Assembly: GCA_015060105.1 (NCBI GenBank)
Contig: SUZD01000005.1
Span: forward strand, 1-64,000
Direction: 5' to 3'
Length of the DNA stretch: 64,000 nucleotides
Origin: Rikenellaceae bacterium
GTDB lineage: Bacteria > Bacteroidota > Bacteroidia > Bacteroidales > Rikenellaceae
The stretch's first letter is position 1; each line of letters starts with the position of its first letter. The notes under the pieces were generated by a model. It was not told the origin of the DNA. It saw only the letters and a program-made list of their open reading frames with translations, and searched no databases. This document shows, piece after piece, positions 27,436 through 36,196 of this stretch. The position numbers were made by a program, and so were the translations under genes.

Positions 27436-28614
27436 TTACTTTTTGAGTTGTGCTTTAATCTTGCCAGCTGCCTTTGCCAGCAACTCGGCAGTTACGCACA
27501 ACGAGATACGGATATTGCGAGTACCCTCGCTACCGAAGATACCGCCCGGGGTTACGAATACATCGCACTCTGCCAATACTTTATCCGAGAATGCGAAGCA
27601 ATCACCCTCAAACCACTCGGGAACCTCGGCCCAGATGAACAGACCGGCTTGACCCTTGATGTATTTACATCCGAGAGCGTCCAACAACTCGTAACCATAT
27701 TTCTCGCGCTCGTAGTAAGTTTTGTTCAACTCCGAGAACCACTCGTCGCCAAGACCGAGAGCCTCAACCGAAGCGGCTTGCAGAGGATAGAACATACCCG
27801 AGTCCATATTGCTCTTGAAGCGGAGAATGTCGCTAATCCAGTCGGCACGACCTACAACAACACCCACACGCCAACCTGCCATGCTGTGGCCCTTGCTGAG
27901 CGAGTTCATCTCCAACGCAACATCTTTGGCTCCCTCGATGTCGAGGATACTCAAATATTGGTTGTTACGCACGAAGCTGTAAGGGTTGTCGTGGATAAGC
28001 ATAATGTTGTGTTTGCCTGCGAACTCAACGAGTTTCTCGAACAACTCGCGGGTTGCGTGTGTACCTGTCGGCATATTGGGGTAGTTGACAAACATAAGTT
28101 TCACACCGTCCAAGCCGGCCTTCTCAATCTCCTCGAAGTCGGGCATATAGCCATTCTCCTTTTTGAGTTTGTAATCAACGGGGATACCGCCTGCAAGGGT
28201 TACACCCGAACGATAGGTGGGGTATCCGGGGTTGGGGATAAGGGCTTTGTCGCCTTTGCTCAAATAGGTCATACAGATATGTACGATACCCTCTTTGGAG
28301 CCAAGCAACGGAAGCACCTCGCTTTTGGGGTCGAGGGTTACATTGTACCATTTCTTGTACCAATCAGCAAAGGCACCACGCAACAATGCGGTACCATTGT
28401 AGGGTTGGTAAGCGTGTACCTCGGGGCGTGCCGCCTCTTTTGCCAAACGCTCGATTACAACGTCAGCAGGGGGCATATCGGGGCTTCCGATACCGAGTGC
28501 CACGATGTCGCGGCCTTGCTCGCGGAGTTCTGCGATTTCGCGGTTCTTCTTCGAGAAGTAATACTCCTTAATCGAGTCGAGTCTGTCAGCAGGTGTGATT
28601 TGCACTTTTGCCAT
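27436..28614 (-). CDS. PLP-dependent class I aminotransferase (aromatic pathway)
   Basis: 392 residues. Fold type I aminotransferase: GIGSPDMPP, NYPNMPTGT, HDNPYSF and the PLP-binding Lys in SLSKGHSMAGWRVGVVVG near residue 240. It resembles LL-diaminopimelate or aspartate aminotransferases. In this operon, between pheA and tyrA, it most likely transaminates phenylpyruvate and 4-hydroxyphenylpyruvate, or prephenate. The substrate is inferred from neighbours only. It starts 33 bp after the pheA stop. Confidence 0.9.
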   Translation of the reverse strand: MAKVQITPADRLDSIKEYYFSKKNREIAELREQGRDIVALGIGSPDMPPADVVIERLAKEAARPEVHAYQPYNGTALLRGAFADWYKKWYNVTLDPKSEVLPLLGSKEGIVHICMTYLSKGDKALIPNPGYPTYRSGVTLAGGIPVDYKLKKENGYMPDFEEIEKAGLDGVKLMFVNYPNMPTGTHATRELFEKLVEFAGKHNIMLIHDNPYSFVRNNQYLSILDIEGAKDVALEMNSLSKGHSMAGWRVGVVVGRADWISDILRFKSNMDSGMFYPLQAASVEALGLGDEWFSELNKTYYEREKYGYELLDALGCKYIKGQAGLFIWAEVPEWFEGDCFAFSDKVLAECDVFVTPGGIFGSEGTRNIRISLCVTAELLAKAAGKIKAQLKK

Positions 28615-28647
28615 AATTGTTTGTTTTAGTTGTTAGTATATATTGCG

Positions 28648-29475
28648 TTAATTCAATCCGTTGTGATATACTCCGTAAACGTGTACCTCCTCGGTTGCTG
28701 CTTGCAGGCGTTCGAGGTTGGAGAAGTAGAGGTCGAGGTTGTCGAACTCCAAATCGACGTGGAACATATAGTGCCAGGGCTCCGAGGGCACGGGGTACGA
28801 TTGCAACTTGGTCATATTGACATCGGCAAAGGTTTGAAGTGCTTCGAGCAGTGCGCCGGGTTTATCGACGGTCTTGAAGTACAACGACGCTTTGTTGGCA
28901 TCGGGAGCCATCTTGCCGTCGCGGCGTTTGAGCACCACGAAACGAGTATAGTTATTTTTGATGGTATTGATTTCGGGGGCAATAATTTCGAGGCCGTACA
29001 ACTTGGCAGCCAGCTCACTTGCAATGGCGGCTTTGTGGGGGTTGCCCTCGGCGGCGATGCGCTTTGCCGATACGGCGGTATCTTCGCTCTCAACCAATCG
29101 CCACGAGGGGTGGGTATCGAGATAATCGACGCACTGCAACAGAGCCATCGGGTGCGACTCGACCTCGGTAATCTGGTCGATAGTGGTACCCGGAATGACC
29201 ATCAGGTTTTGTTGAATGGGGAGATACACCTCGCCACTGACCTGTACGTCCTCGTCTTGAAGTATTCCGTAGTTGGCGATAATCGAGCCTGCTATCGAGT
29301 TCTCGACGGCCATAACGCCAAAATCGGATTCGCCACTCTTGACCTTGCGAGCCACCTCGCGGAAGGTGTCACAAGGGGTGGTGATGATATTGGTGCCGAA
29401 GAAGCGGTGTGCCACAATTTGATGAAAACACCCTTCGTAACCTTGAATTGCTATATTTAGTTTTTGAGTTATCAT
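28648..29475 (-). CDS. pheA: Prephenate dehydratase with ACT domain
   Basis: 275 residues. Catalytic domain 1-185 with IAIQGYEGCFHQ at the start, VENSIAGSI near 58 and the NNYTRFVVL motif carrying the key Thr-Arg-Phe near 170. An ACT regulatory domain follows (about 190-270: KTVDKPGALLEAL, then QSYPVPSEPWHYMFHVD). It makes phenylpyruvate from prephenate, and the ACT domain normally gives feedback inhibition by phenylalanine. First structural gene of the operon; its ATG is only 5 nt after the attenuator U-tract. Confidence 0.94.
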   Translation of the reverse strand: MITQKLNIAIQGYEGCFHQIVAHRFFGTNIITTPCDTFREVARKVKSGESDFGVMAVENSIAGSIIANYGILQDEDVQVSGEVYLPIQQNLMVIPGTTIDQITEVESHPMALLQCVDYLDTHPSWRLVESEDTAVSAKRIAAEGNPHKAAIASELAAKLYGLEIIAPEINTIKNNYTRFVVLKRRDGKMAPDANKASLYFKTVDKPGALLEALQTFADVNMTKLQSYPVPSEPWHYMFHVDLEFDNLDLYFSNLERLQAATEEVHVYGVYHNGLN

Positions 29476-29480
29476 ATTCT

Positions 29481-29518
29481 AAAAAAATCCCAACCTTACG
29501 TTTTGTATGGTCGGGATT
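29481..29518 (-). terminator. Attenuator terminator before pheA
   Basis: In the minus-strand RNA, AAUCCCGACC (from 29518-29509) pairs with GGUUGGGAUU (29495-29486), 10 bp with one G-U pair, followed directly by seven U. The G-U pair works only in minus-strand RNA, which fixes the direction. The 5' arm CCCGACC is perfectly complementary to GGUCGGG inside the leader ORF (29563-29557), giving an alternative antiterminator. Confidence 0.88.
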
Positions 29519-29542
29519 GTTCTCTATTTGTCTATTCACCTA

Positions 29543-29611
29543 TCAGCATACTCCTACCCGACCGCTCTCGCAGTAATAATAAAAGTATGCATAAAATGGC
29601 GAATGTGTCAT
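29543..29611 (-). CDS. Phe/Tyr-rich leader peptide of the aromatic operon
   Basis: 22-codon ORF with ATG at 29611 and TGA at 29543. Residues 5-14 read PFYAYFYYYC, seven aromatic codons (2 Phe, 5 Tyr) in eight. An AGAGGG site lies about 6 nt before the ATG. The ORF carries a 7-bp inverted repeat (GCATACT at 29590-29584, AGTATGC at 29552-29546) that can form a pause hairpin, and a GGTCGGG segment that can pair with the terminator arm. Ribosome stalling at Phe/Tyr codons when charged tRNA is short would free GGTCGGG and prevent termination. The arrangement is analogous to pheL-type leaders of enterobacteria; I infer the mechanism. Confidence 0.85.
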   Translation of the reverse strand: MTHSPFYAYFYYYCESGRVGVC

Positions 29612-29682
29612 AGTAGCCCTCTCGTCTTTCGGTTTATCTCTCTGAAACCCCAAGCGAGTCTTGTTTCTCGGAGTTTGTTTGG

Positions 29683-29690
29683 CAAATTTA
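29683..29690 (-). promoter_or_regulatory. Putative -7 element of the aromatic operon leader
   Basis: TAAATTTG on the minus strand, about 70 nt before the leader-peptide ATG. The nearest TTTTG upstream is about 24-25 nt away, longer than ideal. If used, the transcript includes the whole leader and attenuator. Confidence 0.45.
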
Positions 29691-29750
29691 TGTAATTTTT
29701 CTTTATGGTGTACTCCAAAAGCCAACTTTTTTACATTCTTGCCACAAAAA

Positions 29751-30611
29751 TCAGATGTCGATGTCCTTGATAGCGCGACCTCGGCAGACAAAATTGGGGT
29801 TCAACAGCGACTCCTTGTTGTAGGCGAATTTCGCCATATCGGGGAGCGCTTTGGTCACACCTCCCGCCTCGCTCAAAATAACCTCGCCTGCGGCTGTATC
29901 CCACTCATAAGTGTTGCTTGTGCGGGGATAGTAATCAATCGAGCCCTCGGCCAACAGACAGAACTTGTAGGAACTACCCTGCTCGACAAGTTCTGCATCG
30001 GGATAGAGTTTGCGGAAACTCTCGATGCGTTCGAAGGTCGCCTCGTTGTTGTGCGAACGGCTGATTGCTATTTTAAGCGGAGAGTTCGCCTCGGGGAACA
30101 GTGGCAACTCTTTGGCGCCCTCGTATATCTCACGATAGGTCAATGCGCTCTCGTGGTCGGGGGCGATATCCTCGCGCACAAACGAGCCAAAACCCTTCTC
30201 GGAGAAGTACAACTTGCGGAAGTAGGGAACGTAGATGATACCCATCACGGGGCGGTTGTCCGAGATGAGTGCGATGTTTACGGTAAACTCGTTGTTGCCT
30301 TTGATAAACTCGCGTGTGCCATCGAGCGGGTCCACCATCCAGAACAAGTCCCAACCCTTGCGCTCGAAGTACTGCATCTCGCGTCCCTCCTCGCTCAAAA
30401 TGGGCATACGGGTTTGCGACAAGTGGGCTTTGATGACTTCGTGGGCGCGACGGTCCGCCAACGTGATAGGCGATTGGTCGGCCTTGTAATCGACCTGATA
30501 GTTGGTCTTGTCGGGATATACATCAAGAATTGCTGCGCCAGCACGAATAGCGGCATTGACTGCTCGGGGCAGGAAAAACTCGCGTTGTTGTGTTGTGATT
30601 ATTACTCCCAT
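29751..30611 (-). CDS. cysQ: CysQ-like 3'(2'),5'-bisphosphate nucleotidase
   Basis: 286 residues. Inositol monophosphatase superfamily with ILSEEG near residue 70, the metal-binding DPLDGTREF near 94 and WDTAAGEVIL near 240. CysQ removes the 3' phosphate of pAp (and PAPS), preventing its build-up during sulfate activation. It starts 14 bp after the GH31 gene and is last in that run, ahead of the leader region of the aromatic operon. A related inositol-phosphatase activity cannot be excluded. Confidence 0.88.
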   Translation of the reverse strand: MGVIITTQQREFFLPRAVNAAIRAGAAILDVYPDKTNYQVDYKADQSPITLADRRAHEVIKAHLSQTRMPILSEEGREMQYFERKGWDLFWMVDPLDGTREFIKGNNEFTVNIALISDNRPVMGIIYVPYFRKLYFSEKGFGSFVREDIAPDHESALTYREIYEGAKELPLFPEANSPLKIAISRSHNNEATFERIESFRKLYPDAELVEQGSSYKFCLLAEGSIDYYPRTSNTYEWDTAAGEVILSEAGGVTKALPDMAKFAYNKESLLNPNFVCRGRAIKDIDI

Positions 30612-30625
30612 TGTGTTGTGTATTT

Positions 30626-32158
30626 TTATTTACTCTCTTTTTCGAAACAGATGATACGGCCGTCGAAGGTGTACTGTTTGACAACCATCGGGCCACGATA
30701 GCGTTTACCCTTCGAGTCAATCCACGCACCTCGGGGCAGACGCACCGTGCGCGACGTACCCTCGGTGATGGGTGCGATGAGATAACGCTCTCCCAATATA
30801 TATTGGTCCTCGCAATCGCCAAAACCATAGCCCGGATACTCGTATTCGAGGTGGCGCACCATAGGCTCGGCGGTCTTTGCTCCCTCGACTGCAACGCTAC
30901 GCAAGTGCTCTCCAATGCGACCTCGCAACTCCACATTACGCATAAACTCCTCGTAGTAGTCCGACTCGGTGAGTCGCCACGGAGCAAACGGTATGCGCGC
31001 GATGGGCATCATCAACGCCTGTTGAAGCTGGCGAAGTTTGGTCTGCTCGTCAGCCTCGTCAAGGTCTATGTCGATTGCGGGGGCGGCATAGGGCGCCGAT
31101 GCACTAAACATTCCCGAGATGAGCATCGAACGAACGGGATTATCCACTCCAAAGGTTATCTTGCTCGGGAAGTATTGTTGTTGGTAGATTGTCGAAGTCG
31201 CAAAGTCTATCAAATCGTAGTTCTCACCCAAACGATACCACTCCTCAACATACTCCTGCGGGAGATAGGATTGTTCGGGATGTATTTTTTTGGAATCATA
31301 CAACTCGTCAATGTCGAATCGGAAACCATCAATGCCATAGTCGGCAATCAGTGCATCAAGACGTTGTTTGAGGTGGCCATACACCTCGGGTTTGCGAATA
31401 TCAAACACGCTGTATATCACCCACTCGTGTTGGGCTACTAAGTGTTCGTACGTCAGGGCTTGCTTTTTATGGGCAATATAGGCTCCGCGTCCCGAAAGCG
31501 TACAGTAGGGCGAAATGTTGAGCATAACCTTGAAACCCAACTTGTGCAGTTGGTCGATTGTTGCTCGCGGATCGGGGTAGATGTTGCGGTCGAAATCGAA
31601 AAAGCCGTCCATAGGCGACCAACCGTCGGCAAGCACCACGATACCCTCTTTGATGCCACACTCCTTGATACGCTCGACATACTCCACCACGCTCTCGGCG
31701 CTCTGCATATATCCGAGTTCATATTCGGTCTCGATAATGGGCAGGGCGTAGATGTCGGTCGAACGCTCTTTGATTGTTGGCGGGTTGTGTTTGTGTCGGC
31801 TCACCAAGTAGGCGTCACGCAGGGTGCGACCACCTTTTTGTACCTCTATTTTCTCGCCCTCGGCGGTGATGTTAAGAGTCGAGCCATCGAACGAAATCAT
31901 CATCGGCAAGTCGTTGTAGATATAGCGACCTTTCGACGAAATCATCATAAGGGTGACCAGCTCTTGTGGCTCCTGACCTTGTGCCAAGACAACGGGGGTC
32001 GGCTCGTTTTGTGCATCGCCCATGTGGAAACCCCACCATCGTTCGCCACGAGACACACTTATTCGAGAGGTTGAGGGCTCCTCGGCCGATGCAAAAACAA
32101 CGGCAGAGAGGGTCATAACAAGGGTTAAGGTTAGTTTAAGGCTCTTTATGATGTGCAT
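30626..32158 (-). CDS. Exported glycoside hydrolase family 31 enzyme
   Basis: 510 residues from the ATG at 32158, which starts a signal peptide (hydrophobic residues 9-24, ending VFASAEE). The TIM barrel shows LADGWSPMDGFFDFD near residue 180 and the GH31 nucleophile motif GFRFDIDEL near 275. A C-terminal beta domain (LIAPITEGTSRTVRLPRGAW) follows. GH31 enzymes are mostly alpha-glucosidases or alpha-xylosidases. At 510 residues it is short for the family and lacks extra beta domains. Probably periplasmic. The substrate is unknown and no SusC/SusD pair is nearby. Confidence 0.88.
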   Translation of the reverse strand: MHIIKSLKLTLTLVMTLSAVVFASAEEPSTSRISVSRGERWWGFHMGDAQNEPTPVVLAQGQEPQELVTLMMISSKGRYIYNDLPMMISFDGSTLNITAEGEKIEVQKGGRTLRDAYLVSRHKHNPPTIKERSTDIYALPIIETEYELGYMQSAESVVEYVERIKECGIKEGIVVLADGWSPMDGFFDFDRNIYPDPRATIDQLHKLGFKVMLNISPYCTLSGRGAYIAHKKQALTYEHLVAQHEWVIYSVFDIRKPEVYGHLKQRLDALIADYGIDGFRFDIDELYDSKKIHPEQSYLPQEYVEEWYRLGENYDLIDFATSTIYQQQYFPSKITFGVDNPVRSMLISGMFSASAPYAAPAIDIDLDEADEQTKLRQLQQALMMPIARIPFAPWRLTESDYYEEFMRNVELRGRIGEHLRSVAVEGAKTAEPMVRHLEYEYPGYGFGDCEDQYILGERYLIAPITEGTSRTVRLPRGAWIDSKGKRYRGPMVVKQYTFDGRIICFEKESK

Positions 32159-32216
32159 TACGGGTATCTTGTTTCTGTTTGTACTCAAATAACGTTACGA
32201 AGATACGGAAAATTTT

Positions 32217-33245
32217 TCATTTACTCACACTTTTTTTGCCCAACCACACAACAAAAATCGAGAGCCACACCCAACGCCAACGACTTGGTGAACCCGCCTC
32301 GCGTCCAAACCCTCGTGCAAGCACCGCCAAGCACACTCCACCCAGCACCACAAGCACCATCGCGCCTATCACAATGTCGCTATATTCGGCAGGCGCAAAA
32401 ACCAATAACAACACCCCCGCACAGAGTAAAAACCACACCCCGACACCAATCGGCAACACACTACTATACAAACGGTTACGCCCGACTGCAATCGCAAGAT
32501 GTGTGACCACAGCGCCTCGATGTCGCAACGTTTTGACACACCCTTTGGGGGCAACTGAGGCAAAGCCCCCGAGCGACAACACCGCATCGCCGTCCATCAG
32601 CGCAACGCCCTCGGCTCCCAGTCCCACCATTTGCCACAACTCGGCAGCCCTTCCTGCGACACTTTCCGACACCAACAACGGAGCCGTAACCACCGTTGCC
32701 GACTGCTCGACCATTCGCCACACCAGCACCCGCAAAGCGTCGCCCCGAAGCCACACCCCGACGGAGAGAGGCACCACCAAATCATAGGAGCGAACGGCAA
32801 GCGCACTATCAAAGCGTTCGGCCGCAGTGGGGGCAATGGTATCGACCACCACAAGCCGACGAAAACGGTTTTCGCGCGAGCGGTACAGGCGTCGGGAGGA
32901 GCGTTGCAGTTGTGGCTCAATGACGGGCGCACCCACATCTATCATCGAGTAACGGCGGAGAAGCAAACGAAGCTCTTTACACTCCGAAACATCGCCCGCA
33001 ACCACCACCTCGTAGCGCAAATAGTCGAGCGAGAGTAGTGCCTCGATGCGCTCCGAGCAGTCGAAATCGACCAACAGCGACACCCCCGCCTCGGCCAAAG
33101 GGTCGCTACCAGAGAGTGTCCACAATGCTGCCAATCGTCGGGAGTGGCTATCGCGTACAACAACCCATCGACGCCACACACCCCACCCTACTGCTGCGGC
33201 AACAACCACACAACACAACGCAAAATAGAGGTAAACAAGAGTCAT
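32217..33245 (-). CDS. Membrane protein resembling a degenerate family 2 glycosyltransferase
   Basis: 342 residues. One N-terminal helix (about 3-24), a soluble part (about 50-250) and C-terminal helices (about 270-310 and 320-336). The soluble part follows the GT2 pattern: SLLVDFDCSERIEALLSLDYLRYEVVVAGD looks like the nucleotide-sugar half, and DLVVPLSVGVWLRGDALRVLV sits where active enzymes have a DxD and acceptor motif, but the metal-binding Asp pair and Q/RxxRW motif are absent. I therefore read it as a pseudo-glycosyltransferase. Its start overlaps the stop of the preceding gene by 4 bp. Function unknown. Confidence 0.55.
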   Translation of the reverse strand: MTLVYLYFALCCVVVAAAVGWGVWRRWVVVRDSHSRRLAALWTLSGSDPLAEAGVSLLVDFDCSERIEALLSLDYLRYEVVVAGDVSECKELRLLLRRYSMIDVGAPVIEPQLQRSSRRLYRSRENRFRRLVVVDTIAPTAAERFDSALAVRSYDLVVPLSVGVWLRGDALRVLVWRMVEQSATVVTAPLLVSESVAGRAAELWQMVGLGAEGVALMDGDAVLSLGGFASVAPKGCVKTLRHRGAVVTHLAIAVGRNRLYSSVLPIGVGVWFLLCAGVLLLVFAPAEYSDIVIGAMVLVVLGGVCLAVLARGFGREAGSPSRWRWVWLSIFVVWLGKKSVSK

Positions 33246-34177
33246 ACGGCAGAAAAAGTTGGAGTATCAAGCCTCCGTTTATACGAAGCACACAATCCCG
33301 AAGCAAAATCACACAAAGCGGGCGAACTCTCGACCTCGCACAAGCGCTCCAACATCGAAGCCGAATAGCCCTCAACCACCAACAATCGGTACAATCGTCG
33401 TCGGGCCGAAACGTCGAGCCCCGATACAGCACGCGACACCGACACTCGTGGCAAAGGTGCGTGCAAAACGGCAAGGGTATAGAGTGCCTCCAACAGCAAA
33501 AAATCGTCACGCGTATCGACCAAAAACAGAACATCGCCAACCGCCCTCTCGTCACGAAAACGGCGCACGGCAGCCAGCCCCAAGCGCACCACCGACGACT
33601 CCGACGAACGCAACGCCGAGCGATAGTCCGTTGCTCCGGGGCGACGAGAACGAAGTTCCAAAACGAGCGACAACATAGTGATATTCAAACCCTTGTGTAC
33701 GACCGCACGCATCACCGCCCGTTCATCGACAAGTTGCGCAACGGCTACCGCAGTCAGCACCCGACCAAACGTTGTTGCTGGGTATGTGGGGTGTAAATCG
33801 ACTTCGAGTGTCGCTTGTGCCGCCTCGAAGGCGCACACCGCACGTCGGCACAACGGACCATAAAGAGTTCGTTGGCGTACATACTCATCGAGCTCCAACT
33901 CCTGCGCCATCTGTTGCGCTCGACGGGGAGCATACCCCGAAGCCATAGAACAGACCGAGTGCAGAAGCGAGAAAGCCGACGACGGCGAGGATATGGCGGT
34001 GGCGTTTATTGGCTCGCCGTCAAAAAGGTAGCGATACATCTGCATCGCCAATCGAGTTCCATTTTGCGATAACCACCGCTGTCGGCGCTCTGCATTTTGT
34101 TCGGCTCGCAGCTCCTCGGAGATGGCCCAAATCAGCACCCCCGCGACAAGCGCATTTATGGCAATAACGGCGGTCAT
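33242..34177 (-). CDS. Membrane-anchored helical-repeat-like protein, unknown function
   Basis: 311 residues with one N-terminal helix (about 3-20) and a mostly alpha-helical, Arg- and Leu-rich remainder. Pairs of helices around 185-290 (SSVVRLGLAAVRRFRDERAVGD, then LLEALYTLAVLHAP) suggest HEAT/ARM-like repeats. It is joined by 4-bp ATGA overlaps to both neighbours, so all three products are made together and may form a complex at the inner membrane. No enzyme motif is seen. Confidence 0.55.
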   Translation of the reverse strand: MTAVIAINALVAGVLIWAISEELRAEQNAERRQRWLSQNGTRLAMQMYRYLFDGEPINATAISSPSSAFSLLHSVCSMASGYAPRRAQQMAQELELDEYVRQRTLYGPLCRRAVCAFEAAQATLEVDLHPTYPATTFGRVLTAVAVAQLVDERAVMRAVVHKGLNITMLSLVLELRSRRPGATDYRSALRSSESSVVRLGLAAVRRFRDERAVGDVLFLVDTRDDFLLLEALYTLAVLHAPLPRVSVSRAVSGLDVSARRRLYRLLVVEGYSASMLERLCEVESSPALCDFASGLCASYKRRLDTPTFSAV

Positions 34178-34515
34178 TGGCGGCGCATTTTATGCAATTT
34201 TGCACGCAATCGGCGAGGGTCAACGGGGAGTGATAGGTATTGGTGGGCCTCGCCCAGAACGCCCACAACATCGCGCACATCGCCCCCTTCGCTCAACACC
34301 AAAATTCCACCCCTACCTATCGAATGGCGCAGAGCACGACCCGCACGACACCAGCCATATCCTACCGATATAAACGCATCGAAACGGCGCACTCGGCACA
34401 ACCGCTCGGCCTCGGCTATCGAAACAACACAAACCGCCTCGCGACAAACCGATGCTATCATTCCGCGAAGCGCACAACCACCCTCGGCCGAGGGCGCATA
34501 AATCAAAATTCGCAT
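34174..34515 (-). CDS. Receiver-domain-like small protein
   Basis: 113 residues from the ATG at 34515. The order resembles a response-regulator receiver: RILIYAPSAEGG at the start, DAFISVGYGW where the phospho-Asp strand would be, GILVLSEGG, and a C-terminal LSLPVDPRRLRAKL matching the usual KP-helix. The N-terminal acidic pair is missing, and the Asp in DAFISV is not clearly at the phosphorylation position, so it may be a pseudo-receiver. First gene of the overlapping trio. Divergent from the lipoprotein hydrolase gene. Confidence 0.5.
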   Translation of the reverse strand: MRILIYAPSAEGGCALRGMIASVCREAVCVVSIAEAERLCRVRRFDAFISVGYGWCRAGRALRHSIGRGGILVLSEGGDVRDVVGVLGEAHQYLSLPVDPRRLRAKLHKMRRQ

Positions 34516-34578
34516 AACTACTCTTGTGTGAAAAACTCCGAGCGCAAACTCCAAAAATCAAACCATCACGGGTGGAGA

Positions 34579-34610
34579 TTTGCTTTTTCGGATAGTTTTG
34601 CGTACTTTTG
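34579..34610 (+). promoter_or_regulatory. Bacteroidetes-type promoter for lipoprotein hydrolase
   Basis: TTTG (34579-34582), 20 nt, then TACTTTTG (34603-34610), with the ATG at 34646. One of the best matches in the window. Confidence 0.75.
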
Positions 34611-34645
34611 AAAAATATTGACCGCATAACCAATTAAAACAGAAT

Positions 34646-36178
34646 ATGAAAAAACTTTTACTACTACTTTGGGCAGGTATGCTCTGCGTGGGTTGTTCGG
34701 CTGCGGACCTCGAAAAAGAGATTGCCGATTTGCGTGCTGAACTCGATGAGCAAAAGGAGATGATTGAGGCTTTGCAAGCCAACGCATCAATCTTGGAAGT
34801 AACGGCCGAGGACGGCGAGTACACCATCTGGTTTACCGACGGAACCGAGATAACTCTCAAAGACGGCAAAACTCCCCTTATCACCATTGGCGAGAACGGC
34901 AACTGGTACATCAACAATGTCGATTCGGGCAAAACTTCGAAGGGTGCCGACGGAGCCAACGGCTCGAAAGTGACTATTGGCGAGAATAAAAACTGGTTTA
35001 TCGACGGCGAGGACACCGGCATTTCGGCAACCGTACCCGCAACCAACAGCATTGTCGGCGTGGTTGATGGCGACAAAGAGATGACCTTTGTGTTTGCCGA
35101 CGACACCACCATCTCGTGCCCCAAAGGCAGCGGTAACGGACTTGTGTTTGCCGAGCGCCCCAGCAAGGGTTACGAGAACTTCCACGTCGAGGTGAACTAC
35201 TACGCCGAGGATAACGACAAAACACAATCGACTATCAAACAAGACGGCTCGAAAACCTATTGGGATTACGGCGTTATCGCTCTGCCCGAGAACTACTCGA
35301 CAGACCCCAACTCGCCCACCCGTCTTATCATTCTTTGTCAAGGAACAGGCGAGCGCACAGGCGCAAGCACCAACCCTCTGGGCAATCACGGCTGGTCATA
35401 CTTCCTGGCCAAAGGTTATGCTGTGCTCGATATGAACGGTATGGCTCCGTCGTGGGGACAGGCTATGGGCTTCCCCGTAACCGACCAACACTACTGCAAC
35501 AAACACGTTTTGCAGTGCTACAAGAAGGGTTACGACTATGTGATGAAGAAGTACAACCTGCACAAAGAGGTGTTCGTGATGGGTATCTCGATGGGTGGTG
35601 GTGCATCGACCCTTATCGTACAAAACGAGATTCTTCCCGTCATTGCGCAAGCGGCCTTCTGCCCTGCACTTTCGGTTTACAAGAACAACTTTATGCAACC
35701 GTGGGGCAGCACAAACCAACAACGCACAATCGCCGGTCAATATAACTTCGCCAACTGGAAGAGCGCAACCCTCAACCAAGCATACTTCCTCGAAAACTAC
35801 GACAAGGTGGTGGGTTACGACAACCTTATGATTAACACCTTCGGCGACGCTGCAACCAAACAACAAGCCAACGAAAATTACAACAACGACGCCGAGCGTG
35901 AGGCTTATTGCGCTTTGAGCAAATACTATCCTTGTCCGCTCAAAATATGGCACGCCACCGACGACACTGTTGTTGCTTATCGCTACTCGGAGTTTATGGT
36001 GCAGATGATTAAAAATGCAGGCGGAAACGCAACTCTGCGCACTATGACAAGCGGTGGTCACGTGGGAGGCTGGAACAACGCCAAAGGCAATGTTTCGGAC
36101 ACCGACATCAACGGCAAAACCATCAAAACATCGGTACCTTTCTACGAGGCAATGATGTTTATCCAACGCTACGAGTAA
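34646..36178 (+). CDS. Lipoprotein with DUF4988-like stalk and alpha/beta hydrolase domain
   Basis: 510 residues. Lipoprotein signal with lipobox CVGC near residues 14-17, then a short coiled coil (20-45, heptad Leu/Ala). Next is a repetitive beta region (50-170) with two similar units around ITIGENGNWYI and VTIGENKNWFI, as in DUF4988 proteins of Bacteroidetes. From about 200 there is an esterase-like hydrolase with Ser in VFMGISMGGGAS, Asp in HATDDTVV and His in SGGHVGGW. Likely surface- or periplasm-exposed, with the coiled coil as a stalk. The substrate is unknown; acyl groups on glycans are possible. Single-gene unit between its promoter and a terminator. Confidence 0.78.
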   Translation: MKKLLLLLWAGMLCVGCSAADLEKEIADLRAELDEQKEMIEALQANASILEVTAEDGEYTIWFTDGTEITLKDGKTPLITIGENGNWYINNVDSGKTSKGADGANGSKVTIGENKNWFIDGEDTGISATVPATNSIVGVVDGDKEMTFVFADDTTISCPKGSGNGLVFAERPSKGYENFHVEVNYYAEDNDKTQSTIKQDGSKTYWDYGVIALPENYSTDPNSPTRLIILCQGTGERTGASTNPLGNHGWSYFLAKGYAVLDMNGMAPSWGQAMGFPVTDQHYCNKHVLQCYKKGYDYVMKKYNLHKEVFVMGISMGGGASTLIVQNEILPVIAQAAFCPALSVYKNNFMQPWGSTNQQRTIAGQYNFANWKSATLNQAYFLENYDKVVGYDNLMINTFGDAATKQQANENYNNDAEREAYCALSKYYPCPLKIWHATDDTVVAYRYSEFMVQMIKNAGGNATLRTMTSGGHVGGWNNAKGNVSDTDINGKTIKTSVPFYEAMMFIQRYE

Positions 36179-36196
36179 TTCGCAGTGTTTGATACT

